Origin: Verrucomicrobiia bacterium
GTDB taxonomy: Bacteria; Verrucomicrobiota; Verrucomicrobiia; Verrucomicrobiales; DEV007
Assembly (NCBI GenBank): GCA_030427505.1
Contig: JAUICH010000003.1
Location: 1-64,000, forward strand
DNA: 64,000 nucleotides
Direction: 5' to 3'
The position numbers and the translations under genes were made by a program. Shown one piece after another: positions 1-8,825 of the stretch (position 1 is its first letter; every line of letters starts with the position of its first letter). The notes under the pieces are model-generated. The model saw only the letters and a list, made by a program, of their open reading frames with translations. It did no database searches and was not told the origin of the DNA.

Positions 1-15
1 GAGCGGCGCGAGAGC

Positions 16-96
16 ATTTTTTGTCTGGCAAGGCGCCGCGAATGGCATTGGGCCTACCCCCAATAGAGTGAGCGGGAACGAAGCCAGGCGAAAAAT
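16..96. repeat. Imperfect inverted repeat at the window edge
   Basis: ATTTTTTGTCTGGC at 16-29 is matched by the inverse of GCCAGGCGAAAAAT at 83-96 (12 of 14 positions), enclosing about 50 bases with no coding potential. It abuts the repeat at 93-191. It may be the remnant of a second small palindromic element into which, or beside which, that repeat was placed. The left part may continue outside the window. Confidence 0.4.
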
Positions 97-191
97 GGGC
101 CGCGTCTTCAGGTATTCGCCGCTTCGCGGCGCTGAGTTCACTGTCCTTCTTTTCATTTCCGCTCCGTTCTCCAATTTGTCCACACTGCCTA
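93..191 (-). repeat. Dispersed repeat, copy 1 (truncated at one end)
   Basis: Read on the minus strand, this stretch aligns almost base for base with 40402-40500: it starts with the 18-base terminal sequence TAGGCAGTGTGGACAAAT, passes through the internal hairpin CGCCGC-GAA-GCGGCG and ends in GACGCGGCCCATTT. The distal inverted terminus present in the 40.4 kb copy is missing here. The element sits directly downstream of the stop codon of the multiheme gene at 208-4566 and carries no ORF. Confidence 0.8.
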
Positions 192-207
192 GAGCCTAAC
201 TGAGATG

Positions 208-3200
208 CTACTCGCTCTTTTCCTTCGTGGCGTCACCGGCCTGGTCCATTCCCTGGAGGCTCCGCATCCACGCGAACACGGCGTCCCATTGCTGGCGGGC
301 ATTCCCTTCGTAGTAGGCATCAAGGACGGCTTTCTCTTTGTCCACCGTGTAGCGGGGCATGATGGTGGCCGGCTGAATACGCTGGGGGAAGAACATCCAG
401 CGGTGGTAGTAAGACTCACGCAAGCGGTTTCCCGCGATCTGGAAGTTCGGTCCCTGGCCTTCGAAAGCCTGGAGGGCGGGCTGCGCCCCCGCGGCGTGAC
501 AGGTGATGCAGGCGTAGCCGGTCAGCCCTGCAATCTTGCCACCGGTCTCGACCGGGGCAGGATCGGGAGCTTCGGTCCGGGGCGCGGTTTCCAGTTCGCC
601 GGCGGCATGGGCCAGTCCCACGGCCAGCTTGTCCGACCGGCTGGCAAAGCCCGGCATCCGCGTTTCCATCCACGGCCGCACCCGGCCCGCCTCGCCACGG
701 AAAAGCTGGCCCAGCCACTCGGTCCGCAGTTTCTCACCGGCGTAACTGATGTCCGGCAACTGATTGTCGCCCGTGTGACACTCCGTGCATTTCAGCGCTT
801 TCATCTGGCGGCCAATGTACTCATGTGGGGAAGACACCTTGAAAGAGTTTAGGCCCGTATTGCTGTCCGCGTTGCGCAGGGCCAGCAGCGCCTGCTTGTT
901 CTCCAGGCTCAGCCCCAGTTCCGGGGCCTGACCTTCTTCCTCGGAAAGGCAGCCGTGCTGCATCCAGTCCACCTCCCACATGTCGCCCAGGGGCAGGGAG
1001 GGAACGGCGTAACTCTGCTCGCCGCTGTTGTCGTGACACACCAGGCAGCGCTGGCTGACGATTTCTTTTCCCTTCGCGGCATCACCGGGGTGAGTCTTCG
1101 CGACCGCCGGTTGCTTCGAAAGGACATAGGCGGCCAGCGCGTCGGCTTCCTCCTCGCTGAGGCGGACGTCTGGGAAGGTGGTGTCCGGGTGGTGCTTGGC
1201 GGGCGTCAGGAGAAGCTCACGCAGTCCTCCCGGTGTCAGCTTGGCTTCCTCCGTCAGCGGCGCGATCCAGGGTTCCAGGTGCAGTTGGGCCACCAGGGCT
1301 TCACCAGTTTTGACGGCGGCCTCGTCTGTCTTGGGCTCGGGCAGTGGGACATCACCTTTCAGGCTGGCCAGGTAGGCGGCCACATGGGGCGCTTCGTCCG
1401 GCACCAGGCTGGGGCAGTGATCCTCTGGTTGCCGCACCCAGGCTTCCAGCCAGCCCTGGTGCATCCGGCTCCCAATGTTCTCAAAGTCCGGCAGGGTTTC
1501 CTCTAACTCCGGCATCATGCCGTCTCTCCAGAAGGCCTTGGCGTTGTCGGGTTGGTGACAGCGAATGCACTGGGCGGCGGCAAAGAGGTTCCGTCCGGCC
1601 CGGGTGCGTTCCTTTCCTTCCAACACGGCATTGGAAATGTGCCGGAAGGCTTTTGCCGGCACGGGTTCCCAGACAAACTCTTCACCGCTCCACTGAAGCT
1701 GAATCCGGCCGCCGCCTTTCTCATTGCTTTGGAAGCTGCAAAAGATGCTGTGCGAACCCGCGGCCAGGGAAATGGGTTCGGACTCAACCGGTAGGGGACC
1801 GGAGGCGATGGGCTTCCCGTCGATTCGCAGTTCCACGGTTCCTTCGCCCTCCAGCCGGAACCTCAGGTCATCCCGCGACTCCACGAAAACCGTGCCGTCG
1901 AACACCACCTCGAAAGCCCGCTTTGCCCGCATGAAAGGCGTGACCGGCGTGCCCTCGGGCACGGTCAGCGCCAGGCGATCCACCACCACGGCGTCATCCG
2001 TGCTGCCGTAGGCCATGCTCATGATGAGACCTGGGTCACCGATCGGCCCGGTGGGCAACTCGGGCAGATTTTCCAAATCCAGGCCGTGATTTTCGAAGGC
2101 GGGGCGCAAGCCATGCACGGTGTTGTAGATCGTTTCCCGGAAAGGCGTCTTGTCCGCCGCGGCGAGATCCATCTTGATCTCCATCTGCATGGCCAGAGTC
2201 ATTTCCGGGATGTAGAGGAACACCGTCTTGCCATCCTCCAGCAGCTTCGCGGCCCGCACGGTCACCAGATCCACCGCATTCTGAGAACCCTTGGACGGTT
2301 CGCGCAGGGCCAGTTCCTCGGCTTCCGGATCGCGCTTGTCGATGGAGAACCGCCCGGAGCCATACTGCGGTCCCCAGACATAGTTCCACTTGCTGATGCT
2401 GTAGCGCTGCGGGTCTTCTGCTGCTTCTTGATCGAGCGGCGCGGAGAAGCTCACGATCAACCCGTTCTCGTGCGCGTTTAGTTTCTGAGGCAGGGGATTT
2501 CCCGGTCCAAGGTAGCGCACCCGTTGAAATCCGGTGCCGCCATTGGTTTGCCAGCCCCGGAAACCGATGACGTAGAGCTGGCCGTTCTCGGGATGAAAAC
2601 GGGCCCGCATGACCGCGCAGGTGAGGTCTATGGGCAGGCGGTAGGCGCCGCCCTGCACCTGGCCATACACTTCCTCCCGCATGACCCGATAGATAGACGA
2701 CTTCCCATAAGACAGGTGAAGCATCTCGCCCTCGTGCAGCGGGTCCCACTTCCCATTCTCCGGCACCCACACCTGGCTGCCGCTGGAGTTGTCCACGTAA
2801 TAGGGCAGCCACATCAGCGGCTTTTCGTAGTCCGTGGGCGTGCCCGGCAGATTGCGGACAAAGTCCCGTCCATCCCATTCGCTGGGCACCACGCCGTGGA
2901 AGCTGTCTTTCTTGCTCCAGGTAATCTTGGCCCTCGGCACGTAGGAGCCTTCGTTCTCACCCGTGGTGATCTCCCCATTCGGTCCCACGCCGATCCCGCC
3001 CGGCGCGCGCAAACCCCAGGCAAAGCGTTCCAGGGTTTTGCCGTCTGGACTGACCTTTAGGATCGATCCGTTGTGCGGCGTGTTGTGGGCGAAACCCCGG
3101 CCGCCCGCCAGCACGGGCATGGCCTTGGTAAACCAGAAATTCCCCTCGGCATCGGTTTGCAGATCGAAGGTGAACTCGTGGAAACCTTCCGTAATCAAAA

Positions 3201-4566
3201 CATCGTGGTTAAAGCACTCGTAGAAGTCCGCTTCACCATCCTGGTTCAGGTCGTGCAGGCGGGTAATCTGGTCGCGGCCCTGGGTGTAGACCACGTCGTC
3301 CACGATCTTCAGGCCCAGCGTTTGATACAGGCCGCTGGCATAGCGTTTCCAGGTGATGTTCGCCAAGTCGCCATCCACGCCTTCCGCGATCCACACGTCT
3401 CCATTCCAGGTGGAGCAGGCGGCGCGTTTGCCGTCGCTGAAGAAATCGAACGCCCCAAAACGGATCTCCGATTCCCAGGGATTGTCGAAGGGCAGGGGAA
3501 TGGTGTCCACCGCATAGGGCTTCTGGTCTTCGCCCAGCAGGCCACTCACCTGGATGGTTTCGGGATAAATGCCGGGACCGCCTTCCTTCGTCAGAGCCTT
3601 CAGGTCAGGCGTGGGCAGTTGCGCCGGATCCACTTCGTTCTCCGCGTAAACGATCTTGAACGCCGTCGCCGGCGTGCCCGCCGGGATCTTTACCGTGACC
3701 CGGCCTCCTTCCGCCGAATGGTTCAGAGTGACCCCTTCCGGCGCGCCAAAGAGCTGATGCACAATCTTTCTCGGCTCCGCCAGCTCCTTCTTCTCGGCAT
3801 CGGGCTTAGGCGGAATGGGCTTGCCATGGGCATCCACCGTGGCCGGTTGAGAGTCGGGTATGGGGTCGGCGACGAGGATCTCCAGATCTTTGTCCGTGGC
3901 GCCGAGGTCAAAGTGCCGGATCAGGACCGGGGTTTCGCCGGTCATCGCGTAGTCCGGTTTTTCCAGGACCGGCACGCCGCCCACCGTGTAGCTGAGCACG
4001 ACCTGGTTGCCGTTCCGGTAAAGCCCCTGATATTCCGCCCAGGCATCGGGCAGGGGGCCATTGAGATCTTCCCGTGTGTCATCCCAGGCGCCCTCCACGG
4101 CCCAGCCGGGGCCGGTTTCGGTGCCAAAGTAGTAGGCGTCCCGCGCCTCGGGCGTGGCGGAGTTTCCGCCGTGTTTTCCGTCCCAGGGTGTGCCGACAAG
4201 TGCCACCTGACCATCGAAACCGGCGACCATGCGCATGAGCTCGGTATCGAATATCATCGTGGCCTGTTCCTGGCCACCCACCTTGATGGCGATGCCTTTC
4301 AGCACCGCGATGTGCCCGGCTTCTCCATACCAGATAAAGGTGTCCGAAATGAAAGGCCCTGTGTCCATGACATCCGGCCACTGGGCGTCCGGGTTTGCCG
4401 CCACTTTCGCCTGGGTGACTTCGGCCCGGGTTGGGGCACCACCCTCCTGGGCCAGGGAAAACGGCGCGCCGCAGGAAAGCAGGAAGGCCGCGAGAACGCT
4501 GGCGGAAGCAGTCGGCGCGACCCGGAAGGAACCGCGGCGGACACGGAAGGATTGGGCAGTATTCAT
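208..4566 (-). CDS. Secreted multiheme dehydrogenase-like protein (propeller + PA14 + four CxxCH)
   Basis: A 1452-residue exported protein. I start it at the Met at 4566 because a signal peptide (about residues 1-38, ending in a Leu-Ala-Gln cleavage region) begins there; the frame is open 42 codons further up without a better start. The N-terminal part resembles DUF6797. Residues about 250-650 resemble the PQQ-dependent dehydrogenase-like propeller of PVC membrane-bound dehydrogenases. A PA14 carbohydrate-binding module lies at about 865-975. Four heme-binding motifs follow: CIRCH (about 998), CLVCH (about 1172), CTECH (about 1258) and CITCH (about 1350). Family knowledge suggests a periplasmic sugar or alcohol dehydrogenase passing electrons to c-hemes. 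The substrate is unknown; the PA14 module suggests a glycan. The next gene upstream, 91 bases away, also carries a c-heme and may be co-transcribed. Confidence 0.85.
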   Translation of the reverse strand: MNTAQSFRVRRGSFRVAPTASASVLAAFLLSCGAPFSLAQEGGAPTRAEVTQAKVAANPDAQWPDVMDTGPFISDTFIWYGEAGHIAVLKGIAIKVGGQEQATMIFDTELMRMVAGFDGQVALVGTPWDGKHGGNSATPEARDAYYFGTETGPGWAVEGAWDDTREDLNGPLPDAWAEYQGLYRNGNQVVLSYTVGGVPVLEKPDYAMTGETPVLIRHFDLGATDKDLEILVADPIPDSQPATVDAHGKPIPPKPDAEKKELAEPRKIVHQLFGAPEGVTLNHSAEGGRVTVKIPAGTPATAFKIVYAENEVDPAQLPTPDLKALTKEGGPGIYPETIQVSGLLGEDQKPYAVDTIPLPFDNPWESEIRFGAFDFFSDGKRAACSTWNGDVWIAEGVDGDLANITWKRYASGLYQTLGLKIVDDVVYTQGRDQITRLHDLNQDGEADFYECFNHDVLITEGFHEFTFDLQTDAEGNFWFTKAMPVLAGGRGFAHNTPHNGSILKVSPDGKTLERFAWGLRAPGGIGVGPNGEITTGENEGSYVPRAKITWSKKDSFHGVVPSEWDGRDFVRNLPGTPTDYEKPLMWLPYYVDNSSGSQVWVPENGKWDPLHEGEMLHLSYGKSSIYRVMREEVYGQVQGGAYRLPIDLTCAVMRARFHPENGQLYVIGFRGWQTNGGTGFQRVRYLGPGNPLPQKLNAHENGLIVSFSAPLDQEAAEDPQRYSISKWNYVWGPQYGSGRFSIDKRDPEAEELALREPSKGSQNAVDLVTVRAAKLLEDGKTVFLYIPEMTLAMQMEIKMDLAAADKTPFRETIYNTVHGLRPAFENHGLDLENLPELPTGPIGDPGLIMSMAYGSTDDAVVVDRLALTVPEGTPVTPFMRAKRAFEVVFDGTVFVESRDDLRFRLEGEGTVELRIDGKPIASGPLPVESEPISLAAGSHSIFCSFQSNEKGGGRIQLQWSGEEFVWEPVPAKAFRHISNAVLEGKERTRAGRNLFAAAQCIRCHQPDNAKAFWRDGMMPELEETLPDFENIGSRMHQGWLEAWVRQPEDHCPSLVPDEAPHVAAYLASLKGDVPLPEPKTDEAAVKTGEALVAQLHLEPWIAPLTEEAKLTPGGLRELLLTPAKHHPDTTFPDVRLSEEEADALAAYVLSKQPAVAKTHPGDAAKGKEIVSQRCLVCHDNSGEQSYAVPSLPLGDMWEVDWMQHGCLSEEEGQAPELGLSLENKQALLALRNADSNTGLNSFKVSSPHEYIGRQMKALKCTECHTGDNQLPDISYAGEKLRTEWLGQLFRGEAGRVRPWMETRMPGFASRSDKLAVGLAHAAGELETAPRTEAPDPAPVETGGKIAGLTGYACITCHAAGAQPALQAFEGQGPNFQIAGNRLRESYYHRWMFFPQRIQPATIMPRYTVDKEKAVLDAYYEGNARQQWDAVFAWMRSLQGMDQAGDATKEKSE

Positions 4567-4657
4567 GACCAGTGAGAATGGGGCGGTGGGCACACACACA
4601 AAGGGCCGACATAAGCCGGCCCGTTGGGTATAGAGTTCTGTTGGCCGGAGCCGGGGG

Positions 4658-6223
4658 CTACTCCTTCGGGAGACCCAGGTTCCAGGCGTCATACATTTCC
4701 TGGGCGCTCGGCACTTTCAGGGGACGCACGATACGGAAACCCAGCCAAGGCGCGTCGGTGTGGTACCAGATGCTTTTCGGCAACTGTGGGTCCTGTACCT
4801 TCCAGGCTTCCGAAGATTTGAAACGCCCGGCGCTACGCAGGTCTTCGGGATAGTCATACCAGGAACCGCCACGGGCCACGCGGGGGTAAAGGGTGTTCGC
4901 CTTCACCCAGGGAGTCAGCACCGATGCGCTTCCTTCGCGATTGGCGTAGGTGTCGGCGGAGTATTGATCCAGGCACCACTCCATGACGTTGCCGTGCATG
5001 TCGTAGAGACCCCAGGGGTTCGGAAGCTTCTCGCCGACCTTCTGGTATTTGTCCTGCGCGTTGTCGTAGAACCAGCCGTAGTCCGCCAGCTTGGACGGGT
5101 CATCGCCAAAAGAGTAGGCCGAGTTCGTTCCGGCGCGGCAGGCGTATTCCCATTCCGCTTCCGTGGGCAGACGGTAGAAGTGTCCAGTCTGCGCGCTGAG
5201 CCACTGGCAGAATTTGTTCGCCGCGTGCTGCGTCATGGAGATGGCGGGGAATCCTTCCCGGCCCATGCCGAAGCTCATTTCCGTGTAGGGCGTGGTTGGG
5301 CTGGAAACAATGTCCACCGGCGCCGCGTCCGGGGCGATCTTCTCCGGAGAACCGTCTTTGTTCCGGGCCACGTCCGTGATCATGAAGGGCTCGTACATGT
5401 CCCAGGTCACTTCATATTTGCCCATCCAGAAGGGCTCGATCTTTACCTGGTTCTGTGGACCTTCATCGTCGCGGCGGCCTTCTTCGGTGTCAGGACTGCC
5501 CATTAGGAACTCGCCGCCCGGAATGGCCACCATTTCATAGGGCACGCCTGTCTTCGGAATTTCGCTGGCGTAGTCTTCCATCTTATCCTCTTCGGTGACG
5601 GTGGACTCGCCGAGGATCATCTCGCGCATCTGTTCGACCAGTTCCAGGTTGTCCGAGGGACCGCCCGCTTCTTCTTCGCCCGCGGCGCCCGCCAGGCTGA
5701 AACCTTCCGGCCATTCGCCGCCCTGTTCGACCCACATGCGCAGGAAGCCCAGCTCTTTCTCGTTGAAGGGGCCGCCCTTTTTCAGGAGCGGCAGGATGTT
5801 CACTTTGAAATCCATTCGCGGCACTTCGTTGAGCACCACTTCCTCCGGCCACTCGGCGCCGGCTTCCACCCAGCGGTGGAGGATGCTCTGCTGAAGCTTG
5901 TTGAGCTGCTTCTTCGGAGGCATCACCAAATCGTCATCCGCGGGCAACTCGCACATCCACACCACCGCGCTGTTTTCGGTGTCGCCGGGCTTGATCCCGG
6001 GAGCATAGTCACCGCCGCCCTTGAAGGCGTCAGCTTTGGTGTCGATCCGGAAATCGCCCTTTTGCTCTTTGGGCCCGTGGCAGTGGACACAGGAGGCTTC
6101 CAGAATCGGCTTCACATCCCGGGTGAAGTCCACGGCGGTCGCGGAATCTTCCTGGGCGCTGACTGCGGTGGCAGACAGTCCCCAAGCCAGACTCCATAGG
6201 AGGAGGTTGCGAGAAATTCTCAT
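4658..6223 (-). CDS. c-type heme domain fused to FGE/SUMF1-fold domain, catalytic Cys missing
   Basis: A 521-residue exported protein. The start at 6223 is chosen because a signal peptide begins there (residues 1-23, ending VSAQ). A planctomycete-type cytochrome c domain follows, with CVHCH at 45-49 and a distal MPPKK Met. After a linker, residues about 260-500 form a formylglycine-generating-enzyme-like (SUMF1/DUF323) domain with the family's typical GGEFLMGSP entry and a GLYDMHGNVMEW core. True FGEs carry two Cys after the RGGS motif; here RGGSWYDYPEDLRSAGR begins at about residue 451 and contains none. The domain is therefore probably a lectin-like or structural module, as in many PVC proteins, and not the maturase for the two sulfatases nearby. 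It probably forms a transcription unit with the multiheme gene downstream. Confidence 0.85.
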   Translation of the reverse strand: MRISRNLLLWSLAWGLSATAVSAQEDSATAVDFTRDVKPILEASCVHCHGPKEQKGDFRIDTKADAFKGGGDYAPGIKPGDTENSAVVWMCELPADDDLVMPPKKQLNKLQQSILHRWVEAGAEWPEEVVLNEVPRMDFKVNILPLLKKGGPFNEKELGFLRMWVEQGGEWPEGFSLAGAAGEEEAGGPSDNLELVEQMREMILGESTVTEEDKMEDYASEIPKTGVPYEMVAIPGGEFLMGSPDTEEGRRDDEGPQNQVKIEPFWMGKYEVTWDMYEPFMITDVARNKDGSPEKIAPDAAPVDIVSSPTTPYTEMSFGMGREGFPAISMTQHAANKFCQWLSAQTGHFYRLPTEAEWEYACRAGTNSAYSFGDDPSKLADYGWFYDNAQDKYQKVGEKLPNPWGLYDMHGNVMEWCLDQYSADTYANREGSASVLTPWVKANTLYPRVARGGSWYDYPEDLRSAGRFKSSEAWKVQDPQLPKSIWYHTDAPWLGFRIVRPLKVPSAQEMYDAWNLGLPKE

Positions 6224-6399
6224 ATTTCGGGGGCCTAATAAGTGTGAAAGCGCTGGGTTTGCAAGCTTTAGAGGCTCAAAAACCGGCTCATCACTATATC
6301 CCTCTACGGCTTGAGGAGGCAAAAACTTTCGCCCTTCCACCGTCTCGGTGGGGCCTCGAAAGCCGCTTGGAACTCAGTTTCCGGGCCGGAGATTCAATA

Positions 6400-6837
6400 T
6401 TACCGGTAGAAGGACTCCGGCTTTTTCTCCGGCGGCAGCAGGGCGGGACAAAGGAGCGCCAGGGCCACCAGACTCAGGGCGAAGAAAAGGAGGCACTGTG
6501 ATAAGGGCGCACCCATGAACCCCAGCACCAGACCGAAAATCGCACAGGACTCCGCCAGGGCCAGCGACACAATGAAAACGGCGAACGCCGTGGCCACCTT
6601 GGCGGGATCCGCGTGCCACAAGAGCTTCTTGAGCAGGAAGTAGCGGATTCCCAGGGAGAGCGCGACATTGAGAATGGCGAACCCCAGCAGGATGGGACGC
6701 AGCGAACGCCAAGTGGAGTCATCCTCCGCGTCCGGGGCCATCGTTTCGACGAGGCCCATGTACAACAGTACTGCGAATGACAGTCCCGCCCAGATCATCC
6801 ACCAGGTAAGACGGGGAACTTTGGCGGGTGGGTTCAC
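6400..6837 (-). CDS. Small integral membrane protein of unknown function
   Basis: A 145-residue protein with about four hydrophobic segments (near residues 11-28, 46-66, 83-103 and 108-132) and a short polar C-terminus. The start codon is GTG. I do not recognise the family; the arrangement is reminiscent of small four-helix membrane proteins found beside lipid enzymes. It lies 49 bases downstream of the desaturase gene on the same strand, so the two are probably co-transcribed, which hints at a membrane or lipid role. Confidence 0.7.
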   Translation of the reverse strand: MNPPAKVPRLTWWMIWAGLSFAVLLYMGLVETMAPDAEDDSTWRSLRPILLGFAILNVALSLGIRYFLLKKLLWHADPAKVATAFAVFIVSLALAESCAIFGLVLGFMGAPLSQCLLFFALSLVALALLCPALLPPEKKPESFYR

Positions 6838-6886
6838 GGCTCCAATCCTCTCAGAAGAAAACCGGAAATCAAGCCTTGGCGGGCGG

Positions 6887-7984
6887 TCAGTTCGAACCGC
6901 CTTTGGCCGCCGCTTCTTGCTTCTGCTTAAGGCGGTATTCCTTCAGCTTCTTGTAGCCGGTCAGCTTGCGGCTTTCCTCATCCCAGAGCCGGAAATTGAT
7001 CGATTTCAGGCTGGTCCGCATGTCCAGAGTTGGTGCGTTTTGGAACATGGGTTCCGAGTGGTGGGCGCGTTCCAATTCATAGTTGGGAATGCGGGGACTG
7101 AGATGGTGAATGTGGTGAAAGCCAATGTTTCCGGAGAACCACTGGAGAACCTTAGGCAGCTTGTAAAAAGAACTGCCCTCCAGCGCGGCCTTGGCAAAGT
7201 CCCAGTCCGGGCGCCGTTCCCAATACACATCCTCAAACTGATGCTGGACATAAAACAGCCAGACCCCGGAAATGCTGGCCACGCCAACGATGCTAAACTG
7301 AATGATGAGGTAGGCCTTGAGGCCAAACACCAGGGAAAGGCCAACGGCTACCGTGAGCAGGGCCAGGTTGGTAATGTGAACCCAGCGGCGCTCCTTCTTT
7401 CCAGCCTTCTTCTTGGCAAAACGATGCTTGAACAAGAACAGGCCCAATGGCGCGAATAGAAAGAGAACCAGCGGGTTTCTTGACAGCCGGTAGGCAAACC
7501 GCCGCCAGCGGGACGATTCCAGGTACTCCTGGACGGTCAGGGTCCAAACGTCGCCAATACCGCGGCGGTCCAGATCGCCCGCCGTGGAATGGTGCAGGGA
7601 ATGTTCCCAGCGCCAGTGATGAAAGGGGGTAAAGGTGAGCACTCCGGTGATAAAGCCCACGATTTCATTGGCTGCCTTTGTCTTGAAGAACGACCCATGC
7701 GTACAGTCGTGGAAAATGATAAAGGTCCGCACGAGGAACGCGCCGGCCAAAAGGGCGAGCGGCACCACCAGCCACCAAGACACCTGCAGGCAGAAATACA
7801 TCAGAACCCACAGGGCCACGTAAGGAACCACGGTGTTAGTCAGTTGCCAGGTAGCCTTCCAGTTGCAAGACCGCTGATATTTGCGGACGACTTCTCTCCA
7901 GCCGGAAGTCTCTTTCTCTTCGGGACCGGGAGTCTCTTTGGGAAAGCTTTCATAGCCGGATTTGGCGATGGACCGGGTAGTCAT
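6887..7984 (-). CDS. Membrane fatty acid desaturase
   Basis: A 365-residue integral membrane di-iron desaturase (FA_desaturase family). All three histidine boxes are visible: HDCTH at 92-96, HSLHH at 128-132, and HHIHH at 290-294. They are separated by hydrophobic helices (about 50-90, 105-120, 170-187 and 203-245). The family inserts a double bond into acyl chains of membrane lipids using O2 and an electron donor. The box spacing and the sequence around NIGFHHIHH resemble omega-6/delta-12-type acyl-lipid desaturases, but regiospecificity cannot be read from sequence. No ferredoxin or reductase gene is adjacent. Confidence 0.92.
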   Translation of the reverse strand: MTTRSIAKSGYESFPKETPGPEEKETSGWREVVRKYQRSCNWKATWQLTNTVVPYVALWVLMYFCLQVSWWLVVPLALLAGAFLVRTFIIFHDCTHGSFFKTKAANEIVGFITGVLTFTPFHHWRWEHSLHHSTAGDLDRRGIGDVWTLTVQEYLESSRWRRFAYRLSRNPLVLFLFAPLGLFLFKHRFAKKKAGKKERRWVHITNLALLTVAVGLSLVFGLKAYLIIQFSIVGVASISGVWLFYVQHQFEDVYWERRPDWDFAKAALEGSSFYKLPKVLQWFSGNIGFHHIHHLSPRIPNYELERAHHSEPMFQNAPTLDMRTSLKSINFRLWDEESRKLTGYKKLKEYRLKQKQEAAAKGGSN

Positions 7985-8180
7985 GTCTTATGTATCTGGT
8001 TGAATAGGGATGTTCCGCGACCGCTTTCAGCTGATTTACTTTAGGCAGTCTGAATATGAGGAAGACGGAAATGGCTATCACGCCTTACCGAGTAGGTATA
8101 GGAAAAATACTGAGAAGAAAAGAGGGGCAGGAAGGCGGAGGACAAGATAAGAGAAGGCGGGTTAAATTTTGGCTCAATTA

Positions 8181-8211
8181 AAACGCCCCAGCCTGAAAAG
8201 CTGGAGCGTTT
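8181..8211 (-). terminator. Intrinsic terminator of the RRM gene
   Basis: A 12-base stem with one mismatch (AAACGCTCCAGC paired with GCTGGGGCGTTT on the minus strand) and a short loop, followed on that strand by TTTTAATT. It lies 38 bases after the stop codon of the RNA-binding protein gene. Confidence 0.8.
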
Positions 8212-8248
8212 CGTAGAGGTTTTTCGTGTGTTCCGTGCTTTACGAAAA

Positions 8249-8587
8249 TTAGTAGCGCTGTGAGGATCGGCTGTTTTTGCCGCTGCCACGGCGAGCACCG
8301 CCACCGCCGCCGCCGCCGCCTCCACCCGAGCCGTGGGATTCGCGCTCCTTGGCTTCATTCACAATGAGGCTTCTGCCTTGGAAATCCGAACCGTTAAAAC
8401 GGGAACTGGCTTCGCGGGCGCCATCCGCGTCCGACATGGTCACAAATCCGAATCCGCGCGACCGGCCGGTCATTTTGTCGTTTACGAGCATGGCTTCGCT
8501 GACGGTTCCGGCCTGGGAGAAAAGATCTCTAAGTTCGGTTTCTGTGGTGTCGTAGGTCAGATTGCCCACGTATAGTTTGGTTGACAT
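8249..8587 (-). CDS. Single-RRM, glycine-rich RNA-binding protein
   Basis: 112 residues from the Met at 8587, which directly precedes the domain (MSTKLYVGNL); a Met four codons upstream is possible. RNP2 (LYVGNL, residues 4-9) and RNP1 (RGFGFVTM, about 44-51) are intact. The fold is followed by a tail with a run of ten glycines and Arg/Ser, ending SSQRY. The architecture matches bacterial cold- or stress-associated RNP proteins of cyanobacteria and PVC bacteria. It is monocistronic, with its own terminator. A role in RNA chaperoning or mRNA stability is inferred. Confidence 0.92.
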   Translation of the reverse strand: MSTKLYVGNLTYDTTETELRDLFSQAGTVSEAMLVNDKMTGRSRGFGFVTMSDADGAREASSRFNGSDFQGRSLIVNEAKERESHGSGGGGGGGGGGARRGSGKNSRSSQRY

Positions 8588-8825
8588 CGTCTTGTTCAAT
8601 CGAAGGCTTACCTGAGTGGCTGTTCCCGAGAATCGGATTTCAAAATTGCCACTGGGAGCCCGCGGACTTCACCGAAAGAAACTCAACTAGCAACCTACCA
8701 TGCCCTGAAGCGGGCCTTGTGGCTGAATCGTAGTGCCTTGGGCCCCTAAACGCAAGGGGTTTCGGTGTCGCGTATGGTCTACCGTTGAAAACGGGTGTTG
8801 GTGGAGGGACAAGCTCAGGAGGCGG

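Noticed and set aside
3073-4575. 500-codon open frame on the plus strand opposite the multiheme gene
   Set aside because: High-GC antisense shadow; no signal peptide or motif, while the minus frame has CxxCH, PA14 and a signal peptide.
8743-8760. Small CCCCT/AGGGG hairpin after the ASPIC gene
   Set aside because: Five-base stem without a following T-run; insufficient for a terminator call.
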